Below, one piece after another: positions 29,054 through 39,173 of a DNA stretch of 64,000 nucleotides. The position numbers were made by a program, and so were the translations under genes. Position 1 is the stretch's first letter; each line of letters opens with the position of its first letter. The notes under the pieces were generated by a model that was given only the letters and a program-made list of their open reading frames with translations, searched no databases and had not been told where the DNA came from. Source of the stretch: Mariluticola halotolerans (lineage in GTDB: Bacteria > Pseudomonadota > Alphaproteobacteria > Rhizobiales > Devosiaceae); the NCBI RefSeq assembly GCF_021611515.1, contig NZ_CP090960.1:2232001-2296000 (forward strand), in the 5' to 3' direction.

Positions 29054-29641
29054 ATGGCCAAGCGCGACCGGAAAACGAAACCGCCCCTTGGTGACTGGCA
29101 CTTGTGGTCTGAAGTCGCCCGGACCGTTTCGCCGCTGCGGCCCGGTGCCAAATTGCCGCCGGTGCCCGATGCGGCTCCAGTACGCGACGGCCCGGTTGCT
29201 GCTGCCAAGGGCAAATCCTCGGTGGCAACGCCAATGCATCAGCACAAGGCGATTACCCCTTTGGGACGCGGGGTACAAAAAGCCAGCCCGGACCGGGACA
29301 TCGAACCGCGTATCCGCCGGCGCCTGATGCGCGGCCAGTTGCCGATTGACGGCACCATTGATTTGCATGGCATGCGCCAGTCGGAAGCGCATACAGCGCT
29401 TTTGCGCTTTGTAGCCGCGCGCTATGCGCGTGGTGACCGCACCCTTTTGGTGATCACCGGCAAGGGGCTGAAAAAAACCGGCTATGGCGCTATCGAACAA
29501 AAGGGCGTTTTGCGCCACATGCTGCCGATCTGGCTGCGCGACCCGGCCATGGCCCCCATGATCGCCGGCTGGGAAATATCCGCGCAGGCGCATGGCGGGG
29601 AAGGCGCTTATTATGTCAGGCTGAAGAGGGTGGGGAAATGA
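29054..29641 (+). CDS. Smr/MutS2 C-terminal domain protein
   Basis: The 195-residue protein ends in an Smr domain (about 105-195) with IDLHGMRQSEAHTAL and LVITGKGLKK. These DLHG and TGxG motifs are the nuclease-associated signature. The first 100 residues are basic and proline-rich. Smr domains nick or bind nucleic acids; the biological substrate is unknown here. ATG at 29054 is preferred because the longer frame overlaps the Tim44-like gene. The stop overlaps the next gene by 4 bases. Confidence 0.87.
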   Translation: MAKRDRKTKPPLGDWHLWSEVARTVSPLRPGAKLPPVPDAAPVRDGPVAAAKGKSSVATPMHQHKAITPLGRGVQKASPDRDIEPRIRRRLMRGQLPIDGTIDLHGMRQSEAHTALLRFVAARYARGDRTLLVITGKGLKKTGYGAIEQKGVLRHMLPIWLRDPAMAPMIAGWEISAQAHGGEGAYYVRLKRVGK

Positions 29642-30003
29642 CGCCGCTCGGAGCAAAAATGCGCGCACTGAGAGCAGAGCGCAATATTACGCTGAAACAG
29701 ATGGCGGAAGCGCTCGATGTGTCCAGCGCCTATTTATCGGCGCTCGAACACGGCCGGCGCGGCAAACCGACATGGTTCCTGCTGCAACGCATCATCACCT
29801 ATTTCAATGTGATCTGGGATGAAGCAGAAGAGCTGCAGCGGCTGGCTGAGATCTCCGACCCCAAGATTACCATCGACACCGCCGGGCTGAGCCCCGAGGC
29901 GACAGAATTGACCAACCGGCTGGCCAATGTCATCGACAAGCTGACGCCGGAAGACCTTGTCAGTTTGAAAAACGAAGTCGTCAGGCGGGCGGCAGGACGC
30001 TGA
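29638..30003 (+). CDS. XRE-family helix-turn-helix regulator
   Basis: A 121-residue DNA-binding protein with an N-terminal Cro/C1-type HTH (about 5-62: NITLKQMAEALDVSSAYLSALEHGRRG). The rest is helical with PEATELTNRLANVIDKL. It starts at ATGA overlapping the Smr stop, so the two are translationally coupled. Target genes are not evident. It converges on hslU with a 22-base gap. Confidence 0.85.
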   Translation: MTPLGAKMRALRAERNITLKQMAEALDVSSAYLSALEHGRRGKPTWFLLQRIITYFNVIWDEAEELQRLAEISDPKITIDTAGLSPEATELTNRLANVIDKLTPEDLVSLKNEVVRRAAGR

Positions 30004-30025
30004 TCCCGACGCCCACCCTCCGGGT

Positions 30026-31336
30026 CTAGAGCACGAATTTCGACAGGTCAGTGTCGCCGGCCAGTTTGCCGACCTGACTTTCGACAAACGCCCCGTCAAT
30101 AACGATTGTCTCACCGTCCTTGTCAGGCGCGTCGAAGGAAATATCCTCGACCAGCCGTTCCAGCACCGTTGAAAGTCGCCGCGCGCCGATATTCTCGACG
30201 CTCGCATTGACAGTCACTGCGGCCTTCGCAATCGCCTCGATAGCGTCCGGGGTGAACTCCAAGGTTACCCCTTCAGTTTGCAGCAAGGCCACATATTGCT
30301 TGATCAGCGAGGCTTCAGTGTCGTTGAGAATGCAGACGAAATCGTCATGGGTCAGCGCCCGCAATTCCACCCGAATCGGCAAACGGCCCTGCAATTCAGG
30401 CAACAGGTCCGACGGCTTGGCGACATGGAAAGCGCCCGAGGCGATGAACAGGATATGGTCGGTCTTGACCGGCCCATGCTTTGTCGCAACCGTTGTGCCC
30501 TCGATCAGCGGCAGCAGATCGCGCTGCACACCTTCACGGGACACATCGCCGCCGCCCCGGCCTTCGCGCACGGTAATCTTGTCGATCTCGTCAAGGAAGA
30601 CGATGCCGTGATTTTCGACCAGATCGATGGCTTCGGATTTAAGCTGATCCTGATCCAGCAGCTTGTCGGCTTCTTCATTGATCAGAAGCGGATAGCTGTC
30701 CTTGACCTTGACGCGCTTCTTGACGCCCTTGCCGCCCATGGCTTTGCCGAGCATGTCGGAGAGATTGATCATGCCCATATTGGCCCCGGGCATGCCGGGG
30801 ATTTCAAACATGCCGCCACCGGGCTGGGCCTGTATCTCGATTTCGATTTCCTTGTCGTCCAGCTCGTTGTCGCGCAGTTTCTTGCGGAAGCTCTCGCGGG
30901 TGGACGATTGCGAAGAGGCACCGACAAGCGCGTCGAGCACACGTTCTTCAGCATTGAGATGGGCCTTGGCCTGCACTTCGCTGCGGCGCTTGTCCTGCAA
31001 CAGCGAAATGCCGCTTTCCACCAGATCGCGGATGATCTGTTCTACATCACGGCCGACATAGCCGACCTCGGTAAACTTGGTGGCTTCCACCTTGATGAAG
31101 GGCGCATTGGCGAGGCGGGCGAGACGCCGGGAAATTTCGGTTTTGCCGACGCCGGTTGGTCCAATCATCAGGATATTTTTCGGGGTCACTTCCCGGCGCA
31201 TATCCTCTGGCAATTGCTGACGCCGCCAGCGATTGCGCAGGGCAATGGCGACAGCACGTTTGGCGTCGGACTGACCAACGATATACCGGTCGAGCTCGGA
31301 AACGATCTCGCGGGGGGAAAAACTGTTCTCACTCAT
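30026..31336 (-). CDS. hslU: HslU ATPase of the HslUV protease
   Basis: The 436-residue AAA+ unfoldase feeds substrates into HslV. It has [13 protein letters not shown], Walker [10 protein letters not shown], the I-domain insertion (about 110-235), Walker [11 protein letters not shown], and a C-terminus ending LSKFVL; in E. coli this tail activates HslV. ATG at 31336 fits relatives starting before [12 protein letters not shown] at 31351 is a five-codon alternative overlapping hslV. Confidence 0.97.
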   Translation of the reverse strand: MSENSFSPREIVSELDRYIVGQSDAKRAVAIALRNRWRRQQLPEDMRREVTPKNILMIGPTGVGKTEISRRLARLANAPFIKVEATKFTEVGYVGRDVEQIIRDLVESGISLLQDKRRSEVQAKAHLNAEERVLDALVGASSQSSTRESFRKKLRDNELDDKEIEIEIQAQPGGGMFEIPGMPGANMGMINLSDMLGKAMGGKGVKKRVKVKDSYPLLINEEADKLLDQDQLKSEAIDLVENHGIVFLDEIDKITVREGRGGGDVSREGVQRDLLPLIEGTTVATKHGPVKTDHILFIASGAFHVAKPSDLLPELQGRLPIRVELRALTHDDFVCILNDTEASLIKQYVALLQTEGVTLEFTPDAIEAIAKAAVTVNASVENIGARRLSTVLERLVEDISFDAPDKDGETIVIDGAFVESQVGKLAGDTDLSKFVL

Positions 31337-31340
31337 GGTC

Positions 31341-31907
31341 TTAACTTTCATCCGTCGCCAATGTTTCCAGGGTCACCTGTTCATTGGTGTAAACACAGAT
31401 TTTGGCGGCAATTTCCATCGCCTTACGCGCCACGGCTTCAGCATCCATATCGGTTTCCTGCAAAGCCAGCGCAGCGGACAGCGCATAATTGCCGCCTGAA
31501 CCGATGGCGGTGATGCCGCTATCGGGGCTGAGCACATCGCCTGTACCGGTCAGGACCAGAGAATCGGTCTTGTCGACGACGATCATCATGGCCTCGAGGC
31601 GGCGCAGGTAACGATCCGTGCGCCAGTCCTTGGCCAGTTCAACGCAGGCGCGCATCAATTGGTCGGGATATTGCTCGAGCTTGGCTTCAAGCCGCTCAAA
31701 CAGGGTAAAGGCATCGGCTGTGGCCCCGGCGAAACCGCCGATTACCTTGCCGCCTGCCAGAAGGCGTACTTTTTTGGCGCTGTGCTTGATTACTGTTGGT
31801 CCGAGCGATACCTGCCCGTCACCGGCGACAACCACCTTGCCGCCCTTCCGCACTGTGACAATGGTCGTGCCATGCCAGCCGGGAAAATTTTGTGCCTGAT
31901 CGGCCAT
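31341..31907 (-). CDS. hslV: HslV peptidase of the HslUV protease
   Basis: The 188-residue proteasome-beta-like peptidase has [13 protein letters not shown], where cleavage before the second segment exposes Thr at about residue 14 as the nucleophile. [14 protein letters not shown] and [13 protein letters not shown] are conserved. ATG at 31907 follows GGAG with 8-base spacing; ATG at 31919 lacks such a site. It is first in hslVU and has an RpoH-like promoter upstream. Confidence 0.97.
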   Translation of the reverse strand: MADQAQNFPGWHGTTIVTVRKGGKVVVAGDGQVSLGPTVIKHSAKKVRLLAGGKVIGGFAGATADAFTLFERLEAKLEQYPDQLMRACVELAKDWRTDRYLRRLEAMMIVVDKTDSLVLTGTGDVLSPDSGITAIGSGGNYALSAALALQETDMDAEAVARKAMEIAAKICVYTNEQVTLETLATDES

Positions 31908-31986
31908 AAACAACTCCATATTCCGCGCCCATTTTTTGGGCCGCTCCGGTTCCGCCGCGCTTTGAACTGCACCAACGGAACGCATC

Positions 31987-32017
31987 CATATTTAGGCGGT
32001 TGCGCGCCAATTACAAT
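31987..32017 (-). promoter_or_regulatory. Possible RpoH (sigma-32) promoter of hslVU
   Basis: On the minus strand ATTG (32014-32017), 17 bases, then CCTAAATATG (31987-31996). The alphaproteobacterial heat-shock consensus is CTTG-N17/18-CYTATNTNNG, so there is one mismatch in each box. It lies 80 bases upstream of hslV. A sigma-70 reading (TTGTAA-N16-TAAATA) overlaps it. Confidence 0.4.
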
Positions 32018-32165
32018 GTGAAGGAGGTGTTAGCCTTTTCGCGGGATAATGAAACTGATAGAGGATCGCTCGGAATTCGCCCTTACTGGCGGTTCCGGCA
32101 AAGCGGTTGCGCGCAGAACGGGTGAAGGTCACTTGTTCGTGAAACCGCCCAAGGAGTTCGAACCC

Positions 32166-32753
32166 ATGCGTAAAGCGGAAATCGCCCGCAAGACCAATGA
32201 GACCGAGATCAAGGTCTCCGTCAATCTGGATGGCACCGGCAAACATGACATGGCGACCGGTATCGGCTTTTTCGATCACATGCTGGACCAGCTGGCCAGG
32301 CATTCGCTGATCGACATGAAAGTCGAAGCCAAGGGCGATCTGCATATTGATTTTCACCACACAGCCGAAGACGTGGGCATTGCCCTTGGCGCGGCGGTGA
32401 AGGAGGCATTGGGCGACAAAAAAGGCATCAAACGTTATGCCAGCGCTGATCTGGCCATGGATGGCACGCTCAGCCGCGCGGTCATCGATGTGTCCGGACG
32501 GCCATTTCTCGTCTGGCGGGTGGAGTTTACCCGCGACAAGGTGGGCGAGATGGATACCGAATTGTTCCGGGAATGGTTTCAGGCCTTTGCCATGAATGCC
32601 GGGATCACCTTGCATATGGAAACCTTTTACGCGGACAATAACCACCATATCGCCGAGAGCTGTTTCAAGGCACTGGCGCGGGCCCTGCGGCAGGCGGTGG
32701 AGATTGATCCGCGCACGGCGGACGCCATTCCCTCGACCAAGGGCAGCCTTTAA
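32166..32753 (+). CDS. hisB: Imidazoleglycerol-phosphate dehydratase
   Basis: A 195-residue monofunctional HisB, step six of histidine synthesis. Metal-binding histidines are in [20 protein letters not shown] and [13 protein letters not shown] at 32166 follows AAGGAG; the frame is open 39 codons further upstream but that part has no HisB similarity. It heads hisB-DUF2628-hisH-hisA-hisF-hisE and faces hslV. Confidence 0.97.
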   Translation: MRKAEIARKTNETEIKVSVNLDGTGKHDMATGIGFFDHMLDQLARHSLIDMKVEAKGDLHIDFHHTAEDVGIALGAAVKEALGDKKGIKRYASADLAMDGTLSRAVIDVSGRPFLVWRVEFTRDKVGEMDTELFREWFQAFAMNAGITLHMETFYADNNHHIAESCFKALARALRQAVEIDPRTADAIPSTKGSL

Positions 32754-32837
32754 AGCGTCTCTTTGCGCCATCCGGTTCGGATAATGTTGGAAACTGAGCC
32801 GATCTTGCGTTAATCAGGCGCGGCAAGGAGCCTTTGC

Positions 32838-33215
32838 ATGTCCATTTTTCATGTATTCTACCGCCCTTCGGGGATCAAAGATCCGGCAATTGAAAGCGGC
32901 GCGCTGTTCGTTGAAGAGCGCTTTTCGTGGTTTGCCGCGCTGTTGCCGCCCTTCTGGGCCATGGCACATGGGCTTTGGGTGGAATTGCTTGTCTGGCTGG
33001 GGCTGATGGTGGCACTGGTCGCGGTCAGTTTCGGGCTGGGGGATGAGGCCGGCTTTTGGCTTTACGTACTGGGCGCAGTCCTTTTGGGCTTTGAGGCGGC
33101 GACTATCCGCATGCGTGCGTTGATCCGGCGCGGGTATCAGCCAATGGGTGATCTTATCGCGACGGATGCGGAACTGGCTGAAATGGCATGGGTTAAACGC
33201 GGGGTTTCAGCGTGA
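32838..33215 (+). CDS. DUF2628 membrane protein inside the his operon
   Basis: A 125-residue protein with three or four hydrophobic stretches (about 32-52, 50-67, 72-90) and a conserved [10 protein letters not shown] segment before a polar tail. It matches DUF2628, often found between hisB and hisH in Hyphomicrobiales. Function unknown. It ends in TGA overlapping the GTG start of hisH, so it is coupled to histidine gene translation. Confidence 0.85.
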   Translation: MSIFHVFYRPSGIKDPAIESGALFVEERFSWFAALLPPFWAMAHGLWVELLVWLGLMVALVAVSFGLGDEAGFWLYVLGAVLLGFEAATIRMRALIRRGYQPMGDLIATDAELAEMAWVKRGVSA

Positions 33216-33862
33216 GCGTTGCAATTATCGATTATGGCTCGGGCAATCTGAAATCGGCGGAAAAAGCGTTTCAGCGCGCCGCCGCCCAATTGGATAATGC
33301 CCCTGAAATCATCGTCACCAATGATCCTGAACGCGTCGCCAGGGCCGAGCGCATTGTCTTGCCGGGGGTTGGTGCCTTTGCCGATTGCCGTTCCGGGCTG
33401 CTGGCGGTTTCGGGCATGCGTGAGATGCTGGAAGAGCGGGTGATAAAAAACGGCGTGCCCTATCTCGGCATTTGCGTTGGCATGCAGCTGATGGCGACCA
33501 CAGGCCTTGAAAAAGGCGCGCATGAAGGTTTCGGCTGGATCCCAGGGGCCGTGCAAATGATCACCCCGGATGATCCGGCACTTAAAATTCCGCATATGGG
33601 CTGGAACACGCTGCGCTTTGCCCAAAAGCATGCATTGTTCGAGAATATTGCCGACGGACCGGACGGTCTGCATGCCTATTTCGTCCATTCCTACCAGCTG
33701 GCCGCAACCGATCCGGCGACTGTACTGGCGACCACCGATTATGGTGGGCCGGTAACGGCAGCGGTCGGGCGCGATAATATGGTGGGCACCCAGTTCCACC
33801 CCGAAAAGAGCCAAAAGCTTGGCCTGACCCTGATCGAGAATTTTTTGAGGTGGAAGCCGTGA
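33212..33862 (+). CDS. hisH: Imidazole glycerol phosphate synthase, glutamine amidotransferase subunit
   Basis: The 216-residue HisH releases ammonia from glutamine for HisF. It has [10 protein letters not shown], the nucleophile Cys in LGICVGMQL, and the His-Glu pair in [13 protein letters not shown] start at 33212 overlaps the preceding stop by 4 bases, and its TGA overlaps the GTG of hisA. Confidence 0.97.
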   Translation: MSVAIIDYGSGNLKSAEKAFQRAAAQLDNAPEIIVTNDPERVARAERIVLPGVGAFADCRSGLLAVSGMREMLEERVIKNGVPYLGICVGMQLMATTGLEKGAHEGFGWIPGAVQMITPDDPALKIPHMGWNTLRFAQKHALFENIADGPDGLHAYFVHSYQLAATDPATVLATTDYGGPVTAAVGRDNMVGTQFHPEKSQKLGLTLIENFLRWKP

Positions 33863-34590
33863 TCCTTTTTCCTGCCATTGATCTCAAGGATGGCCAGTGC
33901 GTGCGTCTCAAGCTCGGGGACATGGAACAGGCGACGGTCTTTAACGATTCGCCTGCAGCCCAAGCCAGAAGCTTTGAAGCGCAGGGCTTTGAATATCTGC
34001 ATGTGGTCGATCTCAATGGTGCCTTTGCCGGTGAGAGCGTCAATGGCAGTGCGGTGGATGCGATTTTGCAAAGCGTCAAGTTTCCGGTGCAGCTCGGAGG
34101 CGGTATCCGCACCCTCGCCCATATCGAGGCCTGGCTTAACAAGGGTCTGGCGCGGGTCATTCTCGGCACGATTGCCGTGCGCGATCCGGACCTCGTCAAG
34201 CAAGCGTGCAAGGCTTTCCCCGGACAGGTCGCTGTCGGCATTGATGCGCGCGGTGGCAAGGTGGCCGTCGAGGGTTGGGCCGAGACCTCGCAATTGAGCG
34301 CCATCGAACTGGCGAAGCGCTTTGAGGGCGCCGGGGTTGCCGCGATCATTTATACCGATATCGACCGCGACGGCATTTTGGCCGGCATTAACTGGCCTTC
34401 AACGCTGGAACTGGCAGAGGCCACGTCCATTCCCGTGATCGCCTCGGGCGGGCTGGCTGCCATGACCGATATTGAAATGATGACCCGGCCCGAAATGCGC
34501 ATTCTTGAAGGGGCCATATCGGGCCGCGCGCTTTACGATGGGCGGATCGATCCTGAAGAGGCGCTGTCCATGCTGCGCGCTGCCGCATGA
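33859..34590 (+). CDS. hisA: Phosphoribosylformimino-5-aminoimidazole carboxamide ribotide isomerase
   Basis: A 243-residue (beta-alpha)8 barrel for the fourth histidine step. The catalytic Asp pair sits in FPAIDLKDG and VGIDARGGK, and the phosphate sites include GGGIRT and SGGLAA. GTG at 33859 gives the family N-terminus (ILFPAIDLK) and a GTGA overlap with hisH; the frame also opens at GTG 33850 but with no benefit. Confidence 0.96.
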   Translation: MILFPAIDLKDGQCVRLKLGDMEQATVFNDSPAAQARSFEAQGFEYLHVVDLNGAFAGESVNGSAVDAILQSVKFPVQLGGGIRTLAHIEAWLNKGLARVILGTIAVRDPDLVKQACKAFPGQVAVGIDARGGKVAVEGWAETSQLSAIELAKRFEGAGVAAIIYTDIDRDGILAGINWPSTLELAEATSIPVIASGGLAAMTDIEMMTRPEMRILEGAISGRALYDGRIDPEEALSMLRAAA

Positions 34591-34624
34591 ACGGGCCTGA
34601 GAGAACCGGTTTGAGGAAAACCCA

Positions 34625-35416
34625 ATGACCCTTAAAACCCGCATCATCCCCTGTCTCGACGTCAAGGATGGCCGCGTGGTCAAGGGCGTCAATTTCGTTG
34701 ATCTGATCGACGCCGGGGACCCGGTTGAAGCCGCGATTGCCTATGATGCCGCCGGGGCCGATGAATTGTGCTTTCTCGATATCACTGCCAGCCATGAAGA
34801 TCGCGAGACGATTTTCGACGTGGTCAGCCGCACTGCCGAGCATTGCTTCATGCCAGTGACCGTGGGCGGTGGCGTGCGTACGATTGAAGATATCCGCAAA
34901 TTGCTGCTCTCGGGCGCGGACAAGGTGTCGATCAATACAGCAGCCGTCAGGGATCCCGATTTTGTGGCCCGCGCTGCCGACAAGTTTGGCGACCAGTGCA
35001 TCGTCGTCTCGGTTGATGCCAAGCGCCGGGCGACGCAAGCCTCGGGCGGTGACAACCGGTCGGACTGGGAGATCTATACCCATGGCGGGCGCACCGCGTC
35101 AGGTCTCGATGCCGTGGAATTTGCCAGCCGTATGGTGGAACTCGGGGCCGGTGAATTGCTGGTCACCTCGATGGATCGCGATGGCACCAAGATCGGCTTT
35201 GATCTCGAACTGACGCGCACCATTGCCGACGCTGTGCATGTGCCGGTTGTTGCCTCTGGCGGAGTTGGCACACTTGATCATCTGGTCGATGGGGTAACCA
35301 AGGGCCATGCCAGCGCTGTTCTGGCCGCTTCAATCTTTCATTTTGGGACATTCACCGTTCGTGAGGCCAAAGATCATATGGCCGCGCACGGTATTGCGGT
35401 GCGCCGCGACGACTGA
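34625..35416 (+). CDS. hisF: Imidazole glycerol phosphate synthase cyclase subunit
   Basis: The 263-residue HisF barrel makes IGP and AICAR with His[18 protein letters not shown] carries the first catalytic Asp; the second lies in VVSVDAKRR. Phosphate loops VGGGVRT and ASGGVG are present. Located 34 bases after hisA in the same operon. Confidence 0.98.
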   Translation: MTLKTRIIPCLDVKDGRVVKGVNFVDLIDAGDPVEAAIAYDAAGADELCFLDITASHEDRETIFDVVSRTAEHCFMPVTVGGGVRTIEDIRKLLLSGADKVSINTAAVRDPDFVARAADKFGDQCIVVSVDAKRRATQASGGDNRSDWEIYTHGGRTASGLDAVEFASRMVELGAGELLVTSMDRDGTKIGFDLELTRTIADAVHVPVVASGGVGTLDHLVDGVTKGHASAVLAASIFHFGTFTVREAKDHMAAHGIAVRRDD

Positions 35417-35465
35417 TCCCCGCTCCCGTTTATTTTCCGAAGAACCCGGTTTTCAGGAAGAAATC

Positions 35466-35792
35466 ATGTCCTTTACCCTCGAACAATTGAACGCCCGGCT
35501 GGCCGAACGCGCCAAAGCTGCACCAAGCGAAAGCTATACAGCCAAGCTGCTGGACAAGGGCGTTGAAAAATGCGCCCAGAAACTGGGTGAGGAAGCGGTT
35601 GAGGCAGCGATTGCAGCGGTAACCCATGACCGGGACGGGCTGATCGGGGAAGCCGGCGATGTGCTTTACCACCTGTTGGTGACATTGATGGCTGCCGGGG
35701 TTGAGCTGGACGCGGTCATGGCCGAGCTGGAAAGCCGCACGGCCCAGTCCGGTCTCGCTGAAAAGGCGGCACGGCAAGAGGGTGATCTCTAA
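35466..35792 (+). CDS. hisE: Phosphoribosyl-ATP pyrophosphatase
   Basis: A 108-residue monofunctional HisE. It has [20 protein letters not shown] and [12 protein letters not shown], the helical MazG-like metal-binding motifs with Glu/Asp ligands. ATG at 35466 follows AGGAAG. hisI is not fused and not in the window. coaA follows at once. Confidence 0.95.
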   Translation: MSFTLEQLNARLAERAKAAPSESYTAKLLDKGVEKCAQKLGEEAVEAAIAAVTHDRDGLIGEAGDVLYHLLVTLMAAGVELDAVMAELESRTAQSGLAEKAARQEGDL

Positions 35793-35794
35793 AC

Positions 35795-36745
35795 ATGACC
35801 ACAAAGATGTTCGACGTCGTCCCCTATCATCAGTTCACAAAATCCGAATGGGCCGCGCTGCGCGATGGCGAGCCCATGACCCTTACCGAGAGTGACCTTG
35901 AGCGCCTGCGCTCCCTTAACGATCCGATATCGCTTACCGAGGCGGAACAGGTTTATCTGCCGTTGACCCGTCTGCTGTCCTTCTATGTTGAAGCGACACA
36001 AGGCATTCACAGCGCGGCCACAAAATTTCTCGGCACCAATGGCGACAAGGTGCCCTTTATCATCGGTGTTGCGGGATCGGTCGCGGTAGGCAAATCCACC
36101 ACCGCACGTATCCTTCATGCGCTGTTGCAGCGCTGGCCGGCCAGCCCCAAGGTGGACCTGGTCACCACTGACGGGTTTCTGCATCCCAATAGTGTGCTGG
36201 AAGCGCGCAACCAGATGGAACGGAAAGGCTTTCCCGAAAGCTATGACCGGGCACGGTTTGTACGGTTTCTGGCCGACATCAAATCCGGACGGCCGAATGT
36301 GGCGGCGCCCGTTTATTCTCACCTCGTTTATGACGTGGTGCCGGGAGAGGAGGTCATCGTTGACCGCCCTGATATTCTGATTGTCGAGGGATTGAACATT
36401 CTGCAACCGGGCGAATTGCCCAAAAGCGGCACGCCGATTGTCTTCGCCTCGGATTTCATCGATTTTTCGGTCTATATCGATGCTGAAGAAAAGCATTTGC
36501 GGCAATGGTTCATTGCCCGGTTCCAGCGCTTGCGCGAAACCGCCTTCCGCGACCCGAGCTCGTTTTTTCACCGGTTCTCCAAGCTGAGCGAAGAAGAGGC
36601 TGTGTCGCTGGCAACGACAATCTGGACGGGCATCAACCTGCCAAACCTGAGCGAGAATATTCTGCCCACGCGAGGCCGGGCCGACCTGATCCTGACCAAG
36701 GGTGTGGAACACACCATCGACCATGTGGCGCTGAGAAAGCTTTAA
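35795..36745 (+). CDS. coaA: Type I pantothenate kinase
   Basis: The 316-residue CoaA phosphorylates pantothenate, the first committed CoA step. Walker A is [14 protein letters not shown], followed by the DGFLHPN segment and [19 protein letters not shown] and DFSVYIDA are also typical. It starts 2 bases after hisE, so it is likely co-transcribed with the his genes; together with coaBC it places two CoA genes in the window. Confidence 0.96.
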   Translation: MTTKMFDVVPYHQFTKSEWAALRDGEPMTLTESDLERLRSLNDPISLTEAEQVYLPLTRLLSFYVEATQGIHSAATKFLGTNGDKVPFIIGVAGSVAVGKSTTARILHALLQRWPASPKVDLVTTDGFLHPNSVLEARNQMERKGFPESYDRARFVRFLADIKSGRPNVAAPVYSHLVYDVVPGEEVIVDRPDILIVEGLNILQPGELPKSGTPIVFASDFIDFSVYIDAEEKHLRQWFIARFQRLRETAFRDPSSFFHRFSKLSEEEAVSLATTIWTGINLPNLSENILPTRGRADLILTKGVEHTIDHVALRKL

Positions 36746-36756
36746 GCCAGGTCATG

Positions 36757-36780
36757 GCCGGCGCGGCATAGCGCGCCGGC
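36757..36780. terminator. GC-rich hairpin between convergent coaA and kinase gene
   Basis: Perfect 9-bp stem GCCGGCGCG / CGCGCCGGC with a 6-base loop, in the 46-base gap between two convergent stops. No T-run follows on either strand, so its strength as a terminator is uncertain. Confidence 0.5.
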
Positions 36781-36791
36781 GAAACCGAATT

Positions 36792-37796
36792 CTAGACGGC
36801 AAGCCCGTGGGTCAGAGCCAGGGCCCGCAGGTTTTTCAGCGGGCGGGCACCCACATGGGAAATGACTTCCGAGGCTGACAGACACCCCAGCTTCAAGGCC
36901 TCTTCCATGGTCTGGTTACGCGCGAGGCCGAACAGGAAGCCGGAGGCAAACAAATCGCCGGCGCCGGTTGCGTCTTCCACTTTGTCCACCTTGAAGGCTG
37001 GCACCGTGATAACTTCGCCATTGGCGATGGCCATGGCCCCATCAGCGCCCATGGTAATCGCCGCCACTTCAGCATCCTGGGCGACCGCCTGCACGGCGTC
37101 ATGAAGATTGTCGGTCTGATAAAGCGCTTTCAATTCCTCGACATTGGCGAAGACGTAATCACAGGTTTGCGAGCGCAACAGATCGAGAAACTCATCCCGA
37201 AACCGATTAACGCAGAATGGATCCGACAAGGTGATCGCGGCAGCCCGCTCGTGCTTATGGGCAAAATGGGCGGCCTTGACGAAAGCCCGCTTGGCTTCGG
37301 GGGGATCCCACAGATATCCCTCCATGAAGGTGATCGCAGCGGAGCCAATCTGATCTTCGAGAATATCAGCTTCGGTCAGGTCGTGACAGGCACCGAGATA
37401 GGTGTTCATCGTGCGCTCGCCATCGGGCGTGATCAGGATCATTGAGCGGCCGGAACCGGCGCCGTGTTCAAGCATGCGTGTGGTATAGTCGACACCAGCT
37501 TCGCGCAGATCATTGGCGTAGAATTCGCCAACCTCGTCTTCTGCCACTTTACCCACAAAGGCTGCATTACCGCCGAGCGAGGCCACGCCGGCCGCCGTGT
37601 TGGCGGCGCTGCCGCCGGAAATCTGCTGCTTGTCTTCAGGCATCAGGGCGTAGAGATGTTCGCTCCGTTCGCCCTCAATCAGGTGCATGATGCCCTTGTC
37701 GAGTTTTTCAGATGTGATGAAATCTTCTTCAACCCGGGCAAGAATATCGGTAATGGCATTGCCAATGGTCAAGACGTCGTATTTGGCTTCCGCCAT
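36792..37796 (-). CDS. PfkB-family carbohydrate/nucleoside kinase (adenosine kinase-like)
   Basis: A 334-residue ribokinase-fold kinase. ISGGSAANTAAGVASLGG lies near the N-terminus and DATGAGDLFASGFLFGL near the C-terminus, with the catalytic Asp in GAGD. Relatives in Hyphomicrobiales are annotated as adenosine kinase, but the substrate cannot be read from sequence. ATG at 37796 follows AAGGGAT. It is alone between coaA and nth. Confidence 0.85.
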   Translation of the reverse strand: MAEAKYDVLTIGNAITDILARVEEDFITSEKLDKGIMHLIEGERSEHLYALMPEDKQQISGGSAANTAAGVASLGGNAAFVGKVAEDEVGEFYANDLREAGVDYTTRMLEHGAGSGRSMILITPDGERTMNTYLGACHDLTEADILEDQIGSAAITFMEGYLWDPPEAKRAFVKAAHFAHKHERAAAITLSDPFCVNRFRDEFLDLLRSQTCDYVFANVEELKALYQTDNLHDAVQAVAQDAEVAAITMGADGAMAIANGEVITVPAFKVDKVEDATGAGDLFASGFLFGLARNQTMEEALKLGCLSASEVISHVGARPLKNLRALALTHGLAV

Positions 37797-37953
37797 GAAC
37801 TGATCCCTTGTGCTGCGTGTGTCCCACGGGACCATACAAATCATGGGCGCACTGGCAAGAACTTGTGCCATGAACGCCATCGCTGGCGGGTTTTATCCCC
37901 GAAACAGGATAAATGTGCAACGCATTTAGAACATGCCCCGGCCCGACGCGGCA

Positions 37954-38616
37954 TCAGGCCACTGTCTTGTCCTTGTAGCGGCACCATTCGGCAATGATGC
38001 AGTTTGGACAATCCGGTTTGCGCGCCTTGCAGACATAGCGCCCATGCAGGATCAGCCAGTGATGCGCATGTAACATGAAGCGGTCAGGGATGACTTTTTC
38101 GAGAATCAGTTCCACGGCAAGTGGGGTTTTTCCAGGTGCCAGTCCGGTACGATTGCCGACGCGAAACAGATGCGTATCAACGGCAATCACGGGCTGTCCA
38201 AAGGCAATATTGAGGACGACATTGGCGGTCTTGCGGCCGACACCGGGCAGGCTCTCCAGCGCTTCACGCGTCCGGGGGACTTCGGACCCGAATTCGGCGA
38301 TCAGCTTTTCAGACAAGGCGAGCACGTTTTTGGCCTTGTTCCGGTATAGCCCTATGGTCCGGATGTGACGGGTAATGCCCTCCAATCCCAGCGCCACCAT
38401 TTTTTCAGGTGTATCAGCGATCGGGAACAGGTTTTTGGTCGCCTTGTTGACGCCGATATCGGTGGCCTGGGCGCTCAGCACCACTGCGACCAACAGGGTG
38501 AAATCGTTGCAGTAATCGAGTTCACCCTTCGGTTCCGGATCATGCCGGGAAAAGCTTTCGAACATTGCGTCGATCGCAGCGGCGGAAAGCCGCGATTTTA
38601 GAACAGGTTTGGCCAT
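37954..38616 (-). CDS. nth: Endonuclease III
   Basis: The 220-residue bifunctional glycosylase/AP lyase removes oxidised pyrimidines. The HhH motif LPGVGRKTANVVL carries the catalytic Lys, and the Asp is in VDTHLFRVGNR. The C-terminal 4Fe-4S cluster ligands have the exact C-x6-C-x2-C-x5-C spacing. ATG at 38616 gives the family length; the frame is open 91 codons further with no similarity. Divergent from DUF2244. Confidence 0.96.
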   Translation of the reverse strand: MAKPVLKSRLSAAAIDAMFESFSRHDPEPKGELDYCNDFTLLVAVVLSAQATDIGVNKATKNLFPIADTPEKMVALGLEGITRHIRTIGLYRNKAKNVLALSEKLIAEFGSEVPRTREALESLPGVGRKTANVVLNIAFGQPVIAVDTHLFRVGNRTGLAPGKTPLAVELILEKVIPDRFMLHAHHWLILHGRYVCKARKPDCPNCIIAEWCRYKDKTVA

Positions 38617-38690
38617 CGTTTTTGCCCGATTCGAGGAGTATATTGCGTCAAATGCCGCGATCAGGAAACCGCCATTAACGGACCCAAGCC

Positions 38691-39158
38691 ATGCAGGACC
38701 ATCCGCTTTTTGCCGCCCTTTTGACCCCGCACCGCTCGCTCGACACGCGGGGCATTCGCATTGTTGTTGCGGTTTATGCCATTCTCGCCAGCGTACCCGG
38801 TATTTATTTCTTTGCCACCGGCGCCTGGCCGGTCGTTGGTTTTCTCGGTCTCGATATTCTGGCGCTCTGGTGGGCGCTGAGTGCGTCACGCAAAACCGGT
38901 GATGCGTTCGAGGAGGTCACGTTGTGGGCAGACAGTCTTGAGGTTCGCCATGTTTCCCACAAGGGAAAAGCGCATAACCACGCCTTTAATCCCTTCTGGG
39001 TGCGGCTGCATGTGGAGCGCGATCATGATGATCGGGTAACCAAGCTGGCCTTGCGCATGCGCGATGAGGAACTGGAAATAGGCGCGTTCCTCAATCCCGA
39101 CGACAAGGCGAGTTTTGCCGCAGTCTTTGGTCAAGCCCTGCACAAGGCACGGGCCTGA
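38691..39158 (+). CDS. DUF2244 membrane protein
   Basis: A 155-residue protein with two close hydrophobic segments (about 22-42 and 46-64) followed by a soluble part containing NPFWVRL and EIGAFLNPDDKASF. These match DUF2244, a family usually beside nth or dapB in Hyphomicrobiales. Its function is not known. Confidence 0.85.
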   Translation: MQDHPLFAALLTPHRSLDTRGIRIVVAVYAILASVPGIYFFATGAWPVVGFLGLDILALWWALSASRKTGDAFEEVTLWADSLEVRHVSHKGKAHNHAFNPFWVRLHVERDHDDRVTKLALRMRDEELEIGAFLNPDDKASFAAVFGQALHKARA

Positions 39159-39173
39159 CACCACTACAAGTCT

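Noticed and set aside
32049-32165. An N-terminal extension of hisB by 39 codons
   Set aside because: No HisB similarity; ATG at 32166 has a clear AAGGAG site and matches the family start.
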